Program-made: the position numbers and the translations under genes
Part shown: in pieces, positions 26,280 through 36,500 of the stretch
Numbering within the stretch: position 1 is the first letter of the stretch
Layout of the letters: every line of letters starts with the position of its first letter
The notes under the pieces: model-generated
Seen by the model: the letters and a program-made list of their open reading frames with translations, nothing else
Databases searched by the model: none
What the model was told of the DNA's origin: nothing
Source of the DNA: an uncultured Eubacteriales bacterium
Lineage (GTDB): Bacteria; Bacillota; Clostridia; Oscillospirales; Acutalibacteraceae
Assembly (NCBI GenBank): GCA_934630515.1
Contig: CAKTVV010000003.1
Coordinates: 181,666 to 245,665 of the forward strand
Length of the DNA: 64,000 nt
Direction of reading: 5' to 3'

Positions 26280-27692
26280 TCAGCGTTCCTTTTCCATCAG
26301 CTTACGTCCCATGAGGACGCCCATGACCGACGCCATCATCAGTCCACGGGTCCAGCCGGAGCTATCGCCCAGACAGTGCAGTCCCCGGATGTTGGTGTCC
26401 AGATTCTCGTCCATTTTCACCTTGTTGGAGTAGAATTTCAGCTCCGGGCTGTACAGCAGCGTCTCGTCGCTGGCAAAGCCCGGCACCACCACATCCAGCA
26501 TCTTGATAAACTCAATGATGTTGGTCATCGCCCGGTACGGCATGGCAGCGGTGATATCCCCTGCCACCGCATCCCGCAGGGTGGGGCGCACGTTGCTGTG
26601 CGCCAGCTCGCTCGCCCAAGTGCGCTTACCGTCCAGAATATCGCCGTACCGCTGCACCAGAATGTGTCCGGCGCCCAGCATATTGGTCAGCTCGCCTACC
26701 TTTTGCGCATAGGCGATGGGCTGATTGAACGGCTCGGTGAAATTATGGGACACCAAAATTGCCAAATTGGTGTTGGAGCTTTTCTTATCCTTATAGCTGT
26801 GACCGTTCACCACCGCCAGATCGTTGTCGTAGTTCTCCTGCGCCACAAAGCCGCCGGGATTCTGGCAGAAGGTACGCACCTTATTTTTCCACGGCTTGGG
26901 GTATCCGATGAGCTTGGACTCATACAGCGCCCGGTTGACGACCTCCATGACCTCGTTGCGGCACTCCACCCGCACGCCGATATCCACCGTGCCGGGGGCA
27001 TGGGCGATATTATGCTCGGCGCACAGCTTTTCCAGCCAGTCGGCGCCCCGCCGTCCGGTGGCGATCACCACTTCCCGTCCCTGCTCCATCCAGCTATGGG
27101 TCTTATCCCGCAGCGCTACGCCGGTGCAGGTGGCGCCATCCAGCAGAATATTATCGCACTCGGTGTTGAACAGGATCTCGATCCCCTGCTCCAGCAGGTG
27201 GTTCTGGATCGCCAGATACAGCTCCTGTGCCTTTTCGGTACCCAAATGGCGGATGGGGCAATCCACCAGCTTGAGGCTCGCCTCAATCGCCTTTTTCCGG
27301 ATATTTTTGATCTCCTCATTATCGGTGATACCCTCCACCTCGGGGGCAGCACCAAACTCCAGATAAATGCCGTCGGTGTAGTCGATCAGGCTCTGCGCCA
27401 GCTCCTCACCGATCAGCTCCGGCAGGTCGCCGCCCACCTCATAGGACAGGCTCAGCTTCCCGTCCGAAAAAGCTCCGGCGCCGGAAAATCCGGTGGTGAT
27501 GGCACAGCTGGGCTTGCAGCCCACGCAGTGTCCCACCTCCGCCTTGGGGCAATGACGCTTTTCCACCGCCTTGCCCTTTTCCACCAGCAGAATGCGATGG
27601 TCGGCATCGATGGTATAGCCCCGACGCAGCAGCTCCAGAGCAGTAAAAATGCCGGCAGGACCGGCGCCGACAATGATAATATCGTAGGTCAT
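26280..27692 (-). CDS. FAD-dependent oxidoreductase (NAD(P)/FAD, HI0933/GSU-like)
   Basis: 470 aa from ATG 27692; GGAGAG lies seven bases upstream, which favours this start over the one 15 bases earlier. The N-terminal Rossmann motif YDIIIVGAGPAGIFTALEL binds FAD. Further along are a Cys pair (HCVGCKPSC), GFSGAGAFSDGKL, the ATG-type motif VVIATGRRGADWL, and the C-terminal FAD-contact block LHCLGDSSGWTRGLMMASVM. This family of uncharacterised dehydrogenases is common in anaerobes; the substrate is unknown. It stands alone between its own promoter and a terminator. Confidence 0.88.
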   Translation of the reverse strand: MTYDIIIVGAGPAGIFTALELLRRGYTIDADHRILLVEKGKAVEKRHCPKAEVGHCVGCKPSCAITTGFSGAGAFSDGKLSLSYEVGGDLPELIGEELAQSLIDYTDGIYLEFGAAPEVEGITDNEEIKNIRKKAIEASLKLVDCPIRHLGTEKAQELYLAIQNHLLEQGIEILFNTECDNILLDGATCTGVALRDKTHSWMEQGREVVIATGRRGADWLEKLCAEHNIAHAPGTVDIGVRVECRNEVMEVVNRALYESKLIGYPKPWKNKVRTFCQNPGGFVAQENYDNDLAVVNGHSYKDKKSSNTNLAILVSHNFTEPFNQPIAYAQKVGELTNMLGAGHILVQRYGDILDGKRTWASELAHSNVRPTLRDAVAGDITAAMPYRAMTNIIEFIKMLDVVVPGFASDETLLYSPELKFYSNKVKMDENLDTNIRGLHCLGDSSGWTRGLMMASVMGVLMGRKLMEKER

Positions 27693-27755
27693 GCTGAATC
27701 TCTCCACATTCCATATTCATGCCGCAGACAGACTGCCCGCAACACACCGCAGTAT

Positions 27756-27784
27756 ATTGTAGCACGTTCCGCACCGGATGTCAA
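27756..27784 (-). promoter_or_regulatory. SigA-type promoter for the FAD-dependent oxidoreductase
   Basis: On the minus strand: TTGACA (27784-27779), a 17-bp spacer, TACAAT (27761-27756). Confidence 0.8.
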
Positions 27785-27849
27785 GGCGGACCGTTCCGCT
27801 GCCGCCCGGCATTTTATTTACAGATTTCCAACAAAACGAAGCTCACCTA

Positions 27850-27878
27850 TTGAAAAACGAAACCGTTTATGCTATGCT
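27850..27878 (+). promoter_or_regulatory. SigA-type promoter for the 28-30 kb membrane protein genes
   Basis: TTGAAA (27850-27855), a 17-bp spacer, TATGCT (27873-27878). Confidence 0.65.
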
Positions 27879-28064
27879 GTCCATGAATCGGACGATCCAC
27901 GGAGTTTCAAGCGTTACAGTCGGGCAGTCCCCGTTCAGAGGGGTCTTGGGCGGAGGATATCCGCAGCCAGTTCTACAGAAACCATACTCGCTGCCTGCGG
28001 GCGGCTTTTCTAAGTCCCAGCAGTTAGCGTAAACTAACCGCAAAAGACAAGGGAGATGAGCTAA
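27879..28064 (+). other. Long untranslated leader
   Basis: About 185 bases lie between the promoter and the start codon at 28065, with AGGGAGATGAGC as ribosome binding site. The stretch is GC-rich and contains several short complementary runs (for example GCCTGCGGGCGGC). I do not recognise a known riboswitch class, and an open frame in it has no start signal. Confidence 0.35.
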
Positions 28065-28743
28065 ATGGATCGACGCTCCTATCAAAGAGACTGCTGGCTG
28101 GGCACGCTGGGAGCGCTGCTGATGCTGGTGGGCGATCTGTGCCTGAGCGTTATCCCCGCAAGCGCCGGCGACAGCGGCTTGTTTATGCGGGAAGCCTATC
28201 TGAACGGATCGTATGAGAGCTGGCGGTTGCCGCTGCTGCTCGCCACCGGGCTTTGCGGTATGGCGCTCGGCTTTTTCACCGTTAGGGCGATGTATAGCAC
28301 CGCAAAACAAGGGCGACGGTGCTGGCGGGCGGCGTGATCTACCTCACCTCGACCGGGGCGCTGCACTTCTTCATCGGCAGTCTTGCCGATTGGACCGGCA
28401 CCCTCTCCCCGCTGCTGGGCGCACAGACACGGCGGCGCTGATACAGGCGCAGTATGACCGGCTGATGCCGGCTATGCTGCTTCCCTACGCCGGCGTGCTC
28501 CTGCTGATCTTCAGTAATGCCTTTGCCGTGCTGACGAAAAAGACCGTGCTGCCCCGCTGGATGCTCGTGTTTCACCTGCTGGTCTGGGAGACCGTTTTGA
28601 TCCTCATTCCCGATATACGCCAGCTGCTCGGTGCGCCGGTCTCCACTTAGGATTTTGTACTGAGCCAAGGCTCGGGCAACGCAGCGCTGGCGCTCTGGAT
28701 GGCCGCCAACGCTATCTGGGCCGGTCGACAGCCCAAAGAATAG
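28065..28743 (+). pseudogene. Broken multi-pass membrane protein (DUF6796-like)
   Basis: The start (MDRRSYQRDCWLGTLGALLM, with a good RBS) opens a membrane protein in one frame up to about 28320. Protein-like sequence then continues in a second frame (VIYLTSTGALHFFIGSLADW) to about 28440 and in a third (LMPAMLLPYAGVLLLIFSNA, LPRWMLVFHLLVWETVLI). In the third frame a TAG at 28648-28650 interrupts before DFVLSQGSGNAALALWMAAN and a final stop at 28741. Two frameshifts plus one nonsense codon mean the gene is dead as read. It resembles the intact protein at 29435 (GD near the start of the first helices, SQGSGNA near the end), so the two look like paralogues. Assembly error could explain the indels but less easily the stop. 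Confidence 0.75.
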
Positions 28744-28755
28744 GAGGAGCTGCAT

Positions 28756-29370
28756 ATGTTCTGGGATCGGGTCGCCGGGGTGTACGATATTTTCGCCAAC
28801 GGCATCAACCGCAAAGCCAACCGGGCGCTGTGCGCTGCGGTCGGGGAATGGATCACCCCCACCGACCGGGTGCTGGAATGCGCCTGCGGCACCGGGCTGC
28901 TCAGCGGCGTGATCGCTGCCCGGTGTCGGGAGCTAATCGCCACCGATGTTTCCGTGCCTATGCTCAAACGGGCAAAGCAAAAATGCCGCCAATACCCCAA
29001 TGCTCACTTTGAACCGGCGGATATCCTGCAGCTCCGTTTCCCGGACGGCAGCTTCGACGCCGTCGTCGCCGCCAACGTGCTGCACCTGCTGGACGAGCCG
29101 TATGCAGCGCTGCGGGAGCTGGATCGGGTCTGCAAACCGGGCGGGCGGCTCATCCTCCCCACCTATATGAACCGAACGGAGCAGGGAAGAACCAACCGTG
29201 TCTCCGGCGCCATCGGCAGAGCGGGGGCCGAGTTCAAGCGGGAATTTACGCCGGGCTCCTATCGGCAGTTCTTCACAGATGCCGGGTATACAGACGCCCG
29301 CTACATACTCTGCCGGGGGCGGATCCCCTGCGCCGTGGCAATCCTCCGAAAAAACGGTAAAGCGCCCTGA
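28756..29370 (+). CDS. Class I SAM-dependent methyltransferase
   Basis: 204 aa. The SAM-binding motif I is VLECACGTGLLSGVIA (the usual glycine run with a Cys variation), followed by the acidic LIATDVSVPMLKRAK and the motif PDGSFDAVVAANVLHLLDEP, as in UbiE/Methyltransf_11 proteins. The substrate is unknown. ATG 28756 follows TAGGAGGAGC, which overlaps the stop of the broken upstream gene, so the two were translationally linked. It lies within a group of small membrane proteins, the usual setting for this class in Clostridia, and appears intact. Confidence 0.85.
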   Translation: MFWDRVAGVYDIFANGINRKANRALCAAVGEWITPTDRVLECACGTGLLSGVIAARCRELIATDVSVPMLKRAKQKCRQYPNAHFEPADILQLRFPDGSFDAVVAANVLHLLDEPYAALRELDRVCKPGGRLILPTYMNRTEQGRTNRVSGAIGRAGAEFKREFTPGSYRQFFTDAGYTDARYILCRGRIPCAVAILRKNGKAP

Positions 29371-29434
29371 TCCGGCGGCAGCATCATGCGGACCGCCGAA
29401 AAATACATAATTGTCCAGAAAAGAGGTAAGCTCT

Positions 29435-30139
29435 ATGAACGATTTCAATGACATCGGTATCTCCCGCCAGCTGGACTGGCAGCGCATCCGAAAGCTGCTC
29501 ACAATCGGACTGATCGCCTCGGCGGCGCACTGCATCGGGGATATGCTGCTCGGCTGGGGCGTCGAGGACGAAACGCTGTCCGGGCTGGATCGGATGCTCT
29601 CCGCCTACACCGCCGCCTCCGACGGCAGGATCTTTGCCGCCGCTCTGCTGGGGCTGTTCGGCATGACGCTGGAGGGACTCTCGTATTTCGGCGCCTACTG
29701 GCTGATCGCCGCCAAGGCGCCCCGGGACGCCCACCGCTACCGGGCAGGGATCTTCGGCTATCTGCTGTTCGGTGCCTGCGGCTTTCATGTGCCGCTGTAC
29801 GCACTGGTGTTCCTCACGAAACACGGGCTCGCCCCGGCGCTGGCGGAGCGCTATTCGCTGTATTTCCTGCTGCCGGCGCTGGCGCTGTTCTGGATATTCT
29901 TCGCCGTGCTGCAGGCGACGCAGATCGCCGCCTTTGCCAAAGGGCGGACACCCTATCCGGGCTGGTGCTGGATATTCTCGCTGCCGGTGGGGATGCTGGC
30001 GGCGTGGCTGCCGAAGCTGGCGGGAAACCTGCCCGTTCTCAACGGACTTTTCTGCGCATGGATCGCTATCGGCAACCTCTGGATGTTCGGCGGGCTGCTG
30101 GCGAGACTGCCGAAAGCGCAAAAAGCCCACCGGGAATAA
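29435..30139 (+). CDS. Multi-pass membrane protein (DUF6796-like)
   Basis: 234 aa from ATG 29435, chosen because AAAGAGGTAAG precedes it; an upstream TTG in the same frame overlaps that site. About six hydrophobic segments are visible (LLTIGLIASAAHCIGDMLLG, IFAAALLGLFGMTLEGLSY, IFGYLLFGACGFHVPLYALV, LYFLLPALALFWIFFAVL, WCWIFSLPVGMLAAW, LFCAWIAIGNLWMFGGLLA). No catalytic or transport motif is apparent. The pattern matches a family of clostridial membrane proteins of unknown function that often sit near TetR regulators, as here. Confidence 0.65.
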   Translation: MNDFNDIGISRQLDWQRIRKLLTIGLIASAAHCIGDMLLGWGVEDETLSGLDRMLSAYTAASDGRIFAAALLGLFGMTLEGLSYFGAYWLIAAKAPRDAHRYRAGIFGYLLFGACGFHVPLYALVFLTKHGLAPALAERYSLYFLLPALALFWIFFAVLQATQIAAFAKGRTPYPGWCWIFSLPVGMLAAWLPKLAGNLPVLNGLFCAWIAIGNLWMFGGLLARLPKAQKAHRE

Positions 30140-30249
30140 GCGACGGGCGCCCGCCCCGTCTGTGTGCCGATGGTCTCCCCCTACGATGCCGGCAGCGGAA
30201 AACGCATCCGGTCGGGCGGGATCGTTTTTGTGAAATGGAGTGATATAAA

Positions 30250-30695
30250 GTGAAAATACTGGTTGCGGCTGCTTTTTATCTGCTGTATTGGGGCATTTGC
30301 TTCCTGTCTACGGGAACAGATCGGAAAAACTTGCTCGGTCTGCGCTCCTACCCCACAGCGGTGCAGGAGCGTGTACGGAGCGATCCCCGGCTGGCCGATG
30401 CCGTTCCGCAGAAACGCTCTCTGACTGCCATCCTGCTGAGCAATCTGCTGCTATTCACCGTTTTGTTTTCCGTTTTGGGTCTGCTGCTCAAGGGCGTACT
30501 GCACCTGGACGGGTATTAGGTCACCTTTTGCTATCTGCTTCTGCTGGGCGAGGGGCTCGGGCTGTTTGACCTGCTCGTCATCGACCTGCTTTGGTGGCGC
30601 AACACCCGGCGCAGCACATCGGCTCTTTTGTGCGGGGGATCCCTCTGTTTGCCGCTGTCGCCGCATTAGCGGCAGGGATCGTCACTTTGCTGTGA
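30250..30695 (+). pseudogene. Broken small membrane protein
   Basis: GTG 30250 has GGAG at proper distance and begins KILVAAAFYLLYWGICFL. The frame is interrupted by TAG at 30517-30519 after LHLDGY. The same frame then carries hydrophobic protein-like sequence (VTFCYLLLLGEGLGLFDLLV, IDLLWWRNT). Near 30600 coding potential shifts frame to HIGSFVRGIPLFAAVAALAA, ending at TGA 30693-30695. One nonsense and one frameshift mutation are therefore needed to explain it. The TAG probably replaces a Trp codon, as it also seems to in the broken gene at 28065. Confidence 0.7.
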
Positions 30696-30716
30696 AAACG
30701 AAATACCTGCAGACAG

Positions 30717-30745
30717 GACCACCGGCTGTGCCGGTGGCCTTTTTT
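30717..30745 (+). terminator. Intrinsic terminator, plus strand
   Basis: CCACCGGC (30719-30726) pairs with GCCGGTGG (30730-30737), followed by CCTTTTTT. Confidence 0.85.
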
Positions 30746-30751
30746 CGCCAA

Positions 30752-30785
30752 TAAAAATGCGCAGCCGTCACAAGACAGCTGCGCA
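30752..30785 (-). terminator. Intrinsic terminator, minus strand, after the TetR gene
   Basis: TGCGCAGC (30758-30765) and GCTGCGCA (30778-30785) form the stem; on the minus strand an ATTTTTA tail follows. Confidence 0.75.
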
Positions 30786-30803
30786 CCAGTCGGGGCAGCG
30801 CTC

Positions 30804-31385
30804 TCAAGGACGCTGCACACACGCCTGCATGACCGAGACGATATGCTCGATGGGGTCTGCACACTCCCGCCGGAGCCACTCCCCAATGATCGCCATCAGA
30901 CCGCTGATATAAAAGGCCAGCATATACGGACGATCCCGCTCCGGTACCCCGTACCGCTCCAGGATCGGCGTGAGAATATGGCGGAGCAGGGCGGCGTAGT
31001 TTTCGTCCAGACGCAGCGTGGCGGCATGATCCAATCCCGTGCGGAACAGCCGCTGATTCTCCCGGATATAGGTGAGATAGGGGATCAGATACTCCGGCGT
31101 GATGAGATACAGCTCCGCCAGCGGGCAGTCATGCAGCTTGGCGGCGAAGGCGGCGGAATCCTGCTGCATATACGCAAGAAACCGGTCGTTCATATACCGG
31201 GTACATTCCGCCAGCAGATCCCCCATCGTCTCATAGTGGAGATAAAAGGTGGAACGGTTGACGCCCGCCGCCGAGCAGAGTTCCTTGACGGTGATGTAGG
31301 CGAAGTCCTTTTTCTCCAGCAGCGCCAAAAACGCCTCATCCATCTTGACCGCCGTGCGAAAATACCGGCTCTCCGCTTTATTCAT
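30804..31385 (-). CDS. TetR/AcrR family transcriptional regulator
   Basis: 193 aa. The N-terminal helix-turn-helix is clear (FAYITVKELCSAAG, VNRSTFYLHYETMGDLL). The C-terminal ligand domain (LYLITPEYLIPYLTYIRENQ, MLAFYISGLMAIIGEWLRRE) resembles the TetR_C_8/DhaS-like group common in Firmicutes. It overlaps the preceding membrane protein gene by eight bases, so it is the last gene of a three-gene minus-strand operon (32628 to 30804). Its targets are probably this operon or the divergent 28-30 kb genes, but no operator could be fixed. Confidence 0.88.
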   Translation of the reverse strand: MNKAESRYFRTAVKMDEAFLALLEKKDFAYITVKELCSAAGVNRSTFYLHYETMGDLLAECTRYMNDRFLAYMQQDSAAFAAKLHDCPLAELYLITPEYLIPYLTYIRENQRLFRTGLDHAATLRLDENYAALLRHILTPILERYGVPERDRPYMLAFYISGLMAIIGEWLRRECADPIEHIVSVMQACVQRP

Positions 31386-32271
31386 GGCTGTCCGTCCTCT
31401 CCTTCCGTTTCCGGCTATGCCACAGCATATACAGTGCCACGCAGAGCACTATACCGTACAGAAAGCTGCCGGTGATCGTATTCATGCGGCGGCGATACAG
31501 TGCATCCTCTGCCGAAAACTGCGCCATCATTGCCGTCTGCAAACCGAGAACCGACATCATCGCCGCCACCGCATTCAGCACCTGTACCGCAGACACAGTG
31601 GGGCTGCCCGCTCCACGGAGCCGTACCACGCCGATGACCGATACGGTCATGGAATAGAAGGTATACAACGCCGACAAATACAGCAGCGAGCCGGGATAGG
31701 AATACCCGGCATCGGTCCGCACCATTAGCCAGATCATGCCGCCCATAGGAATATTCAGCAGGAACAGCAGCCACGCCGTCCGACGATAGCAGCGGCGCTC
31801 CGATGATGGGCTGTGGCGGCGATAGCCGATGAACAGATACACCCGCAAGCCGCCCAGTACCAGATAGTACACCCCCATAGAGAGAAACCACACCGAGCGA
31901 TACAAGGCACCGGCAGCCAAACGAAACACGGCATACAAGAGATTGGCCGTCATGCCCGGACACATCCGCACGACCCGGCGAAAAGCGCTGTCGCTCCCAT
32001 ACCGTTCGCCCAGCGCCGAGCGGCGTACCGCCTGCACCGGGCGACTGCGCTCCACCGCCGCCTGCAGGCGGCGCACCAGCGGCGGCAGAGAAGCGATCCA
32101 TATCGTCAGAGAATAGGCTGCCATACCATAGACCCCGTATGCCGGCGCACACTCGGTGCTTCCGGACACAAATACGAGGATCAGTAGCCCGAACGACAGA
32201 ACCGGCACCAAAAGCAGGATCCATTTCGGCGGATACAGCCATTTTTTGACCAGCGTCCACAGCTTCTTCAT
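31378..32271 (-). CDS. Multi-pass membrane protein of unknown function
   Basis: 297 aa. Hydrophobic segments alternate with short basic loops (WILLLVPVLSFGLLILVFVS, YGMAAYSLTIWIASLPPLV, SVWFLSMGVYYLVLGGLRVY, WLLFLLNIPMGGMIWLMV, YLSALYTFYSMTVSVIGVV, FLYGIVLCVALYMLW), giving about seven or eight passes. No ATP-binding or transporter signature is seen. It lies between a small membrane protein (three bases away) and a TetR regulator (eight-base overlap). That suggests a regulated envelope or efflux function, but nothing in the sequence proves it. Confidence 0.65.
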   Translation of the reverse strand: MKKLWTLVKKWLYPPKWILLLVPVLSFGLLILVFVSGSTECAPAYGVYGMAAYSLTIWIASLPPLVRRLQAAVERSRPVQAVRRSALGERYGSDSAFRRVVRMCPGMTANLLYAVFRLAAGALYRSVWFLSMGVYYLVLGGLRVYLFIGYRRHSPSSERRCYRRTAWLLFLLNIPMGGMIWLMVRTDAGYSYPGSLLYLSALYTFYSMTVSVIGVVRLRGAGSPTVSAVQVLNAVAAMMSVLGLQTAMMAQFSAEDALYRRRMNTITGSFLYGIVLCVALYMLWHSRKRKERTDSHE

Positions 32272-32274
32272 CGC

Positions 32275-32628
32275 TTATTTCTCGCTGATCTCCTTTGCCA
32301 GCTTCAGGATCTCAAAGGCATATTTCCGTTTCCCGTTTTCCAGCAGCCGTCTGTAGAGCGGGTAGTTGATGCCCATGCCCACCATTCCGACAACGCCCAC
32401 GAGGACGCCGAGGACAAACGAGCCGGTCGTTCCGCTGCCGATCTGCCCCATAGCGAGACACATGCCCGTGCCGAAGAGCAAAGCGGCTGCCACCCCCAGA
32501 GTATAGGTGACGATATGCGCCGGGAGCTTGGCACGGGCGTCCAGCTTCCGCAGGGCGACCACCGCCGAGGTGTCCTTGGGTGCATATTCGTTTGCCAGCT
32601 GTTCTGCATAGATCTTGTCTGTGTTCAT
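32275..32628 (-). CDS. Small two-pass membrane protein
   Basis: 117 aa from ATG 32628, preceded by AAGGAGACGATCC; the longer frame upstream has no such signal. A hydrophilic start (NEYAPKDTSAVVALRKLDAR) is followed by two membrane segments (IVTYTLGVAAALLFGTGMCL and SFVLGVLVGVVGMVGMGINY) and a Lys-rich end (YRRLLENGKRKYAFEILKLA). Homologues in Clostridia are often mislabelled dihydropteridine reductase; no such active site is visible. First gene of the operon with the 297-aa membrane protein and the TetR regulator. Confidence 0.65.
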   Translation of the reverse strand: MNTDKIYAEQLANEYAPKDTSAVVALRKLDARAKLPAHIVTYTLGVAAALLFGTGMCLAMGQIGSGTTGSFVLGVLVGVVGMVGMGINYPLYRRLLENGKRKYAFEILKLAKEISEK

Positions 32629-32772
32629 ATGGGATCGTCTCCTTTTCTTGTGATGTCTACAGTATACCGGAGACGGTCGATGCAGGGAACAACACACAGG
32701 GAATTTTCTGTCGGGTTACGGCACTTTTTTGGCGGATACAGCGCAAAACGGCAGCCGCTCCACCTGGACCGT

Positions 32773-33246
32773 TTACAGCTCCAGCCGGTACAGAATGCTG
32801 TTCCGATCCGGGTAGGTATACACGACCGGCAGTTCCTCCGCCCTGACCCGGCGAAAGCCCGCCGCCACATAAAACCGCCGGGCTGCTGCCGCCACCGACG
32901 GCGTATCCAGAATGAGGTGCCGGATCTCACTGCGGCGGGCGTAGGCAAGCAGCTCCCGGTACAGCGCCGAGCCAACGCCCTGTCCACGGCAGCTCTGCCG
33001 GACAAAAAACTTCTTCAACACACCGCAGCCATTCTCTTTAACCAGCAGCCCAATGGTACTGACCAGCTGTCCGTCCTCGGTCGCCACCCAAAACTCTCCG
33101 CCGCCGGTGCGATACGCCCGGGCTATATCCAACAGATCCGGCTGCTCCGCAAGGGACAGGTGAATCTTGGCCTCCCGGTTCTGAATTTATAGAATGAGCG
33201 CCGACACCGCCTCACGATACCGCTCGCTATAGGGCTCGACCTGCAT
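32773..33246 (-). pseudogene. GNAT acetyltransferase interrupted by a stop codon
   Basis: Read from ATG 33246 (GGAG nine bases upstream) the frame gives MQVEPYSERYREAVSALIL, then a TAA at 33187-33189, and then continues in the same frame with IQNREAKIHLSLAEQPDLLD and a full GNAT core. The acetyl-CoA-binding motif is FVRQSCRGQGVGSALYRELL, followed by YVAAGFRRV. The whole would be about 157 residues, normal for a GNAT N-acetyltransferase. A shortened product from an internal TTG at 33132 would lack the first strand and helix. As read, it is a nonsense-mutated gene. Confidence 0.75.
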
Positions 33247-33490
33247 AGCAGGCATCTCCATTCGATGTTCTGTTACGGCTTTCGCACAAGCGGACGCATA
33301 GCGTCGCTTGCTTTCCTTTGGCCGCCCATTTCCCTGCTATTATACCAATATACCCGGCGGCAGTCAATTGCTTCGGGAACCTTCCGGGAATTTCCCCGGG
33401 CGTGTCATGCCGCACACAAGCGCCCCTTACGGCAGCCGTGCGCCGTCAACCCCAGATACCCGGAGCGGCTCCGCCCGATCCCAAAGGGCA

Positions 33491-33527
33491 GAAAAAACGG
33501 CAGGCTCGTTTATCCACGAGCCTGCCG
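33491..33527 (-). terminator. Intrinsic terminator of the sortase-anchored surface protein
   Basis: CGGCAGGCTCGT (33498-33509) pairs with ACGAGCCTGCCG (33516-33527); on the minus strand a TTTTTTC tail follows. Confidence 0.9.
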
Positions 33528-33538
33528 CTTACGTTGCT

Positions 33539-36500
33539 CTACTTGGCAGAGGTGCGTCTCTTTTTCGAGCGCACCGCCACGGCGGTCACAACGCCGCCGC
33601 TGACAAACAGCACCGGCAGCCATAGCATCAGGTAATTGCTGTCGCCGGTCTTGGGCGACTCCGCATTGCCGTCCGGCGTAGCATTGCCGCCGCTCTGAAC
33701 CGCCCGGATCTCAAACTCCGTGCTGCACTCGCCGTCGCTATAGACCACGGTAAGGGTGTGCTTGCCGACCGGGAGCGTATCCAGATAATCCTTTTTCAGC
33801 ATGATCACCGTAGAGCCGGATACGGCAGTGTACCTATCCGCTGCGATGAGCGTACCGTCCACCTTAACACCGGTGAATTGGGCGAGAGCGCCGTTGGCAA
33901 CAAATTGCAGCGTGCTTTCGCTGTTCTGCGTCCAGGAGCCGTTTGCACCCTCAGTGATCTTATAATCGGGTGTTGTGCCGGATGCCTGCGGCGTCATAGT
34001 CAGGTCGGTGTAGGCCCAGAAAGTGTACATTCTTCCGCTGGAATCGTAGTCCGGATCCACGTTAACGAGCCGGTAGCCATAGAGAGTACCGTTGATCTTT
34101 ATCTTGGTATCCCCAGTAAAATAATAGCCTTCCTTTGCCTTAAAATACAAAATATACTGATAGGCTTCGCCGCTTTCAAAAGCGGTGATGTGCTTTTCGT
34201 AGGCATCATCAAAGAATTTAGCGGAGTTTACACCGACTCCGTCCTTGGTCTCCCAGCATTCAAACTGGTAGATATAGGGGGCGTTTTCGGGGGTCTTGCC
34301 GGTAAAGGCAGGCTTATCGCCAGCCTTAAAGCTGATGGTGGCACCATCGATCTCAATCACATCAATTTTCTCCCACGACTTTACCGGGGTCGGCGTCATG
34401 GTCAGAACATTGCTGAACCAAATAGTTTCGCCGCTATCGTCTACATCGATCTGATCGGGCGTCAGAGTGATCTGCTGACCGTTGATATAGAGCTTGGTGC
34501 TCTTATCAAAGCGGTAGCCCTCTTCCAGCCCTAAGTCGGAAATCTTGAAATAGACGCCATAGGTATAGCCCTTGCCGTCTTCAAAAGCGGTGATGAGCTT
34601 GCCGTTATAACGAGTGTTCCAGAAATCGCTGGAGGTGATGCCGTAACCGCTGCCGTCATTGGCATCCCAACGCTGATGATCGGTATCGACAATAGGATCC
34701 ATAACACCGGTGCTGAAACGAGGCGCATCTCCGGCTTCAAAGTCTATGAAAGCATCCAGACGGATGGACTCCACCACCTGACCGGGACGTATCTCCGTCC
34801 CGTAGGTAATGAGGCAGGTCTTGCCGTTATCCAGCACATTGACCCAAGAGCCGAAGGGCAGCGCCTGCCCGTTCAGGGTGACATTTTCATTGCTTAAATC
34901 TTCGGCAAAGATATAGCCGTCCTTTGCCCGAAGTCTCACGGAATATTGATACCGTCCGCCCTTTTCAAAGGTGTTGAACCGGCTGTCGCCGTCCGAATAG
35001 CAGTCTTCATCGGAATACCAGTAAGCAACGGTGTTGATGGTCTCGTTGGCATCCTTCTCCCGTTTTCCCCAGCACTCGTAGAGAATATCGTATTTGTCCT
35101 GCTCGGCACCGGTCCGTTTGGCTGTAGGCTGCGGAGCGTCGCCCGGCTGATAGTTGAGCTTCACATTCTCCACATCCACGGAGGTGATGGCGCCGGTCTG
35201 TTTGGTCGGCGTAATTGTTTTAACGGCAGGGAGATACATGGAACCGCCGACGAAAGGCGCCGATACCCTTTTCCCGTTCACGGTAATGACGGTTTCACTG
35301 CTGAAGGAATATCCGTCCTTCGGCTGCAGCATGAGAGAATATACATAGCGCTTGCCGTTTTCAAAATTTGTGATAGTGGGCAAGGAACCGTGGGAGCCGT
35401 TATCGGAATACCATGCGGCAACCGGCTCGTTGTTTTCAAACTGCTGCCAGCATTCATAGGCGATCTCATATTTGTCACGATCGGCGGCTGCCACCTGTGC
35501 CGTTGCCTGCGGGACATCCCCCGGCTGATAGTCGAATTTTGCATTTTCGACTGTGGCGGAGGGGATGGAGACGCTCGGCACTGCTGCGGCAAACCTAACG
35601 GGGGCGCTGCCCAGCTGGCGATGGCTGCTGTCCGCACCCGTCTCCGCCATGCCGTCGCCCACGGTCAGCTGCCCCTTGATCAGCAGTGCCGTGTTGCCGG
35701 CGAAGCCGGTGTCGAGAATGGTGGTGCCGCCGGTAAAGGTAGCCGTATTGACATCATAAGGTATCCGCACCAAGATTCCCACATCGTTGTACTCTTCATC
35801 CTTAGGCAGAACCATCGGTGTGTATTTGCCCCAATCCCACGCCGCATCCAATGTACCGCCGCTGACGGCAAGAGTCATCACATCCAAAGTGGGGAGGGCA
35901 TACAGCTCGCCGTCATACAAGCTCTTGCGCACCGGCTCCCGAATGGTCAGAGAACCGCCGGACAGGGTCAGCGCATCGGCGTCGATACGCTGGGTCTGCA
36001 CAGTGCCGCCGGAAATATCCAGCTTCTTAGGGCCATACAGCTGGCCGTTATTTACGATGGAACCGCCGGTCACGGTAAACACGCCCTGATTTTCTTTGGC
36101 ACCGTAGGTGGACACATAAATTGCGCCGTTGCTGGTCTCCAAAGTGCCGTCGGTGACGGTGATGTTGCCGGAGTCGGCGACATTTTTATCCACTTCCACA
36201 TCCAGGGCGTTGCCGTAGCCGGTTTCCGTCTGGGTGCTGACGGCGGTGAGCCTGCCGCCGCTGAGGGCGAGGCTGCCGCCGGAAATATAGGCGCCATAGG
36301 CTCCGGCCACCGCCACCTCGGCGGAGTTCGCCACGGTCAGGCTGCCGGAGGAGATATACAGACCATCGGACAGGACGCCGCCGTCTGCCATCTTCTCCAC
36401 ACTCTCAGCCCGGAGACCGCCGTTGCCGGACACGGTGACATTGCCCCGGTACATATACACGCCCCGGGAGAACACCGCACGCTTGGAGCCGTCATCCTGG

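Noticed and set aside
25908..28013. Plus-strand open frame of 701 codons
   Set aside because: It runs antisense through the FAD-dependent oxidoreductase and across three promoter regions.
28065..30695. Programmed frameshifting or stop-codon recoding to explain the broken frames
   Set aside because: No slippery heptamer was noticed at the shift points, and TAG and TAA are used as normal stops by neighbouring genes (for example at 6652 and 10017).
32275..32628. Dihydropteridine reductase name often attached to this family
   Set aside because: The protein is a short two-pass membrane protein with no reductase motif.
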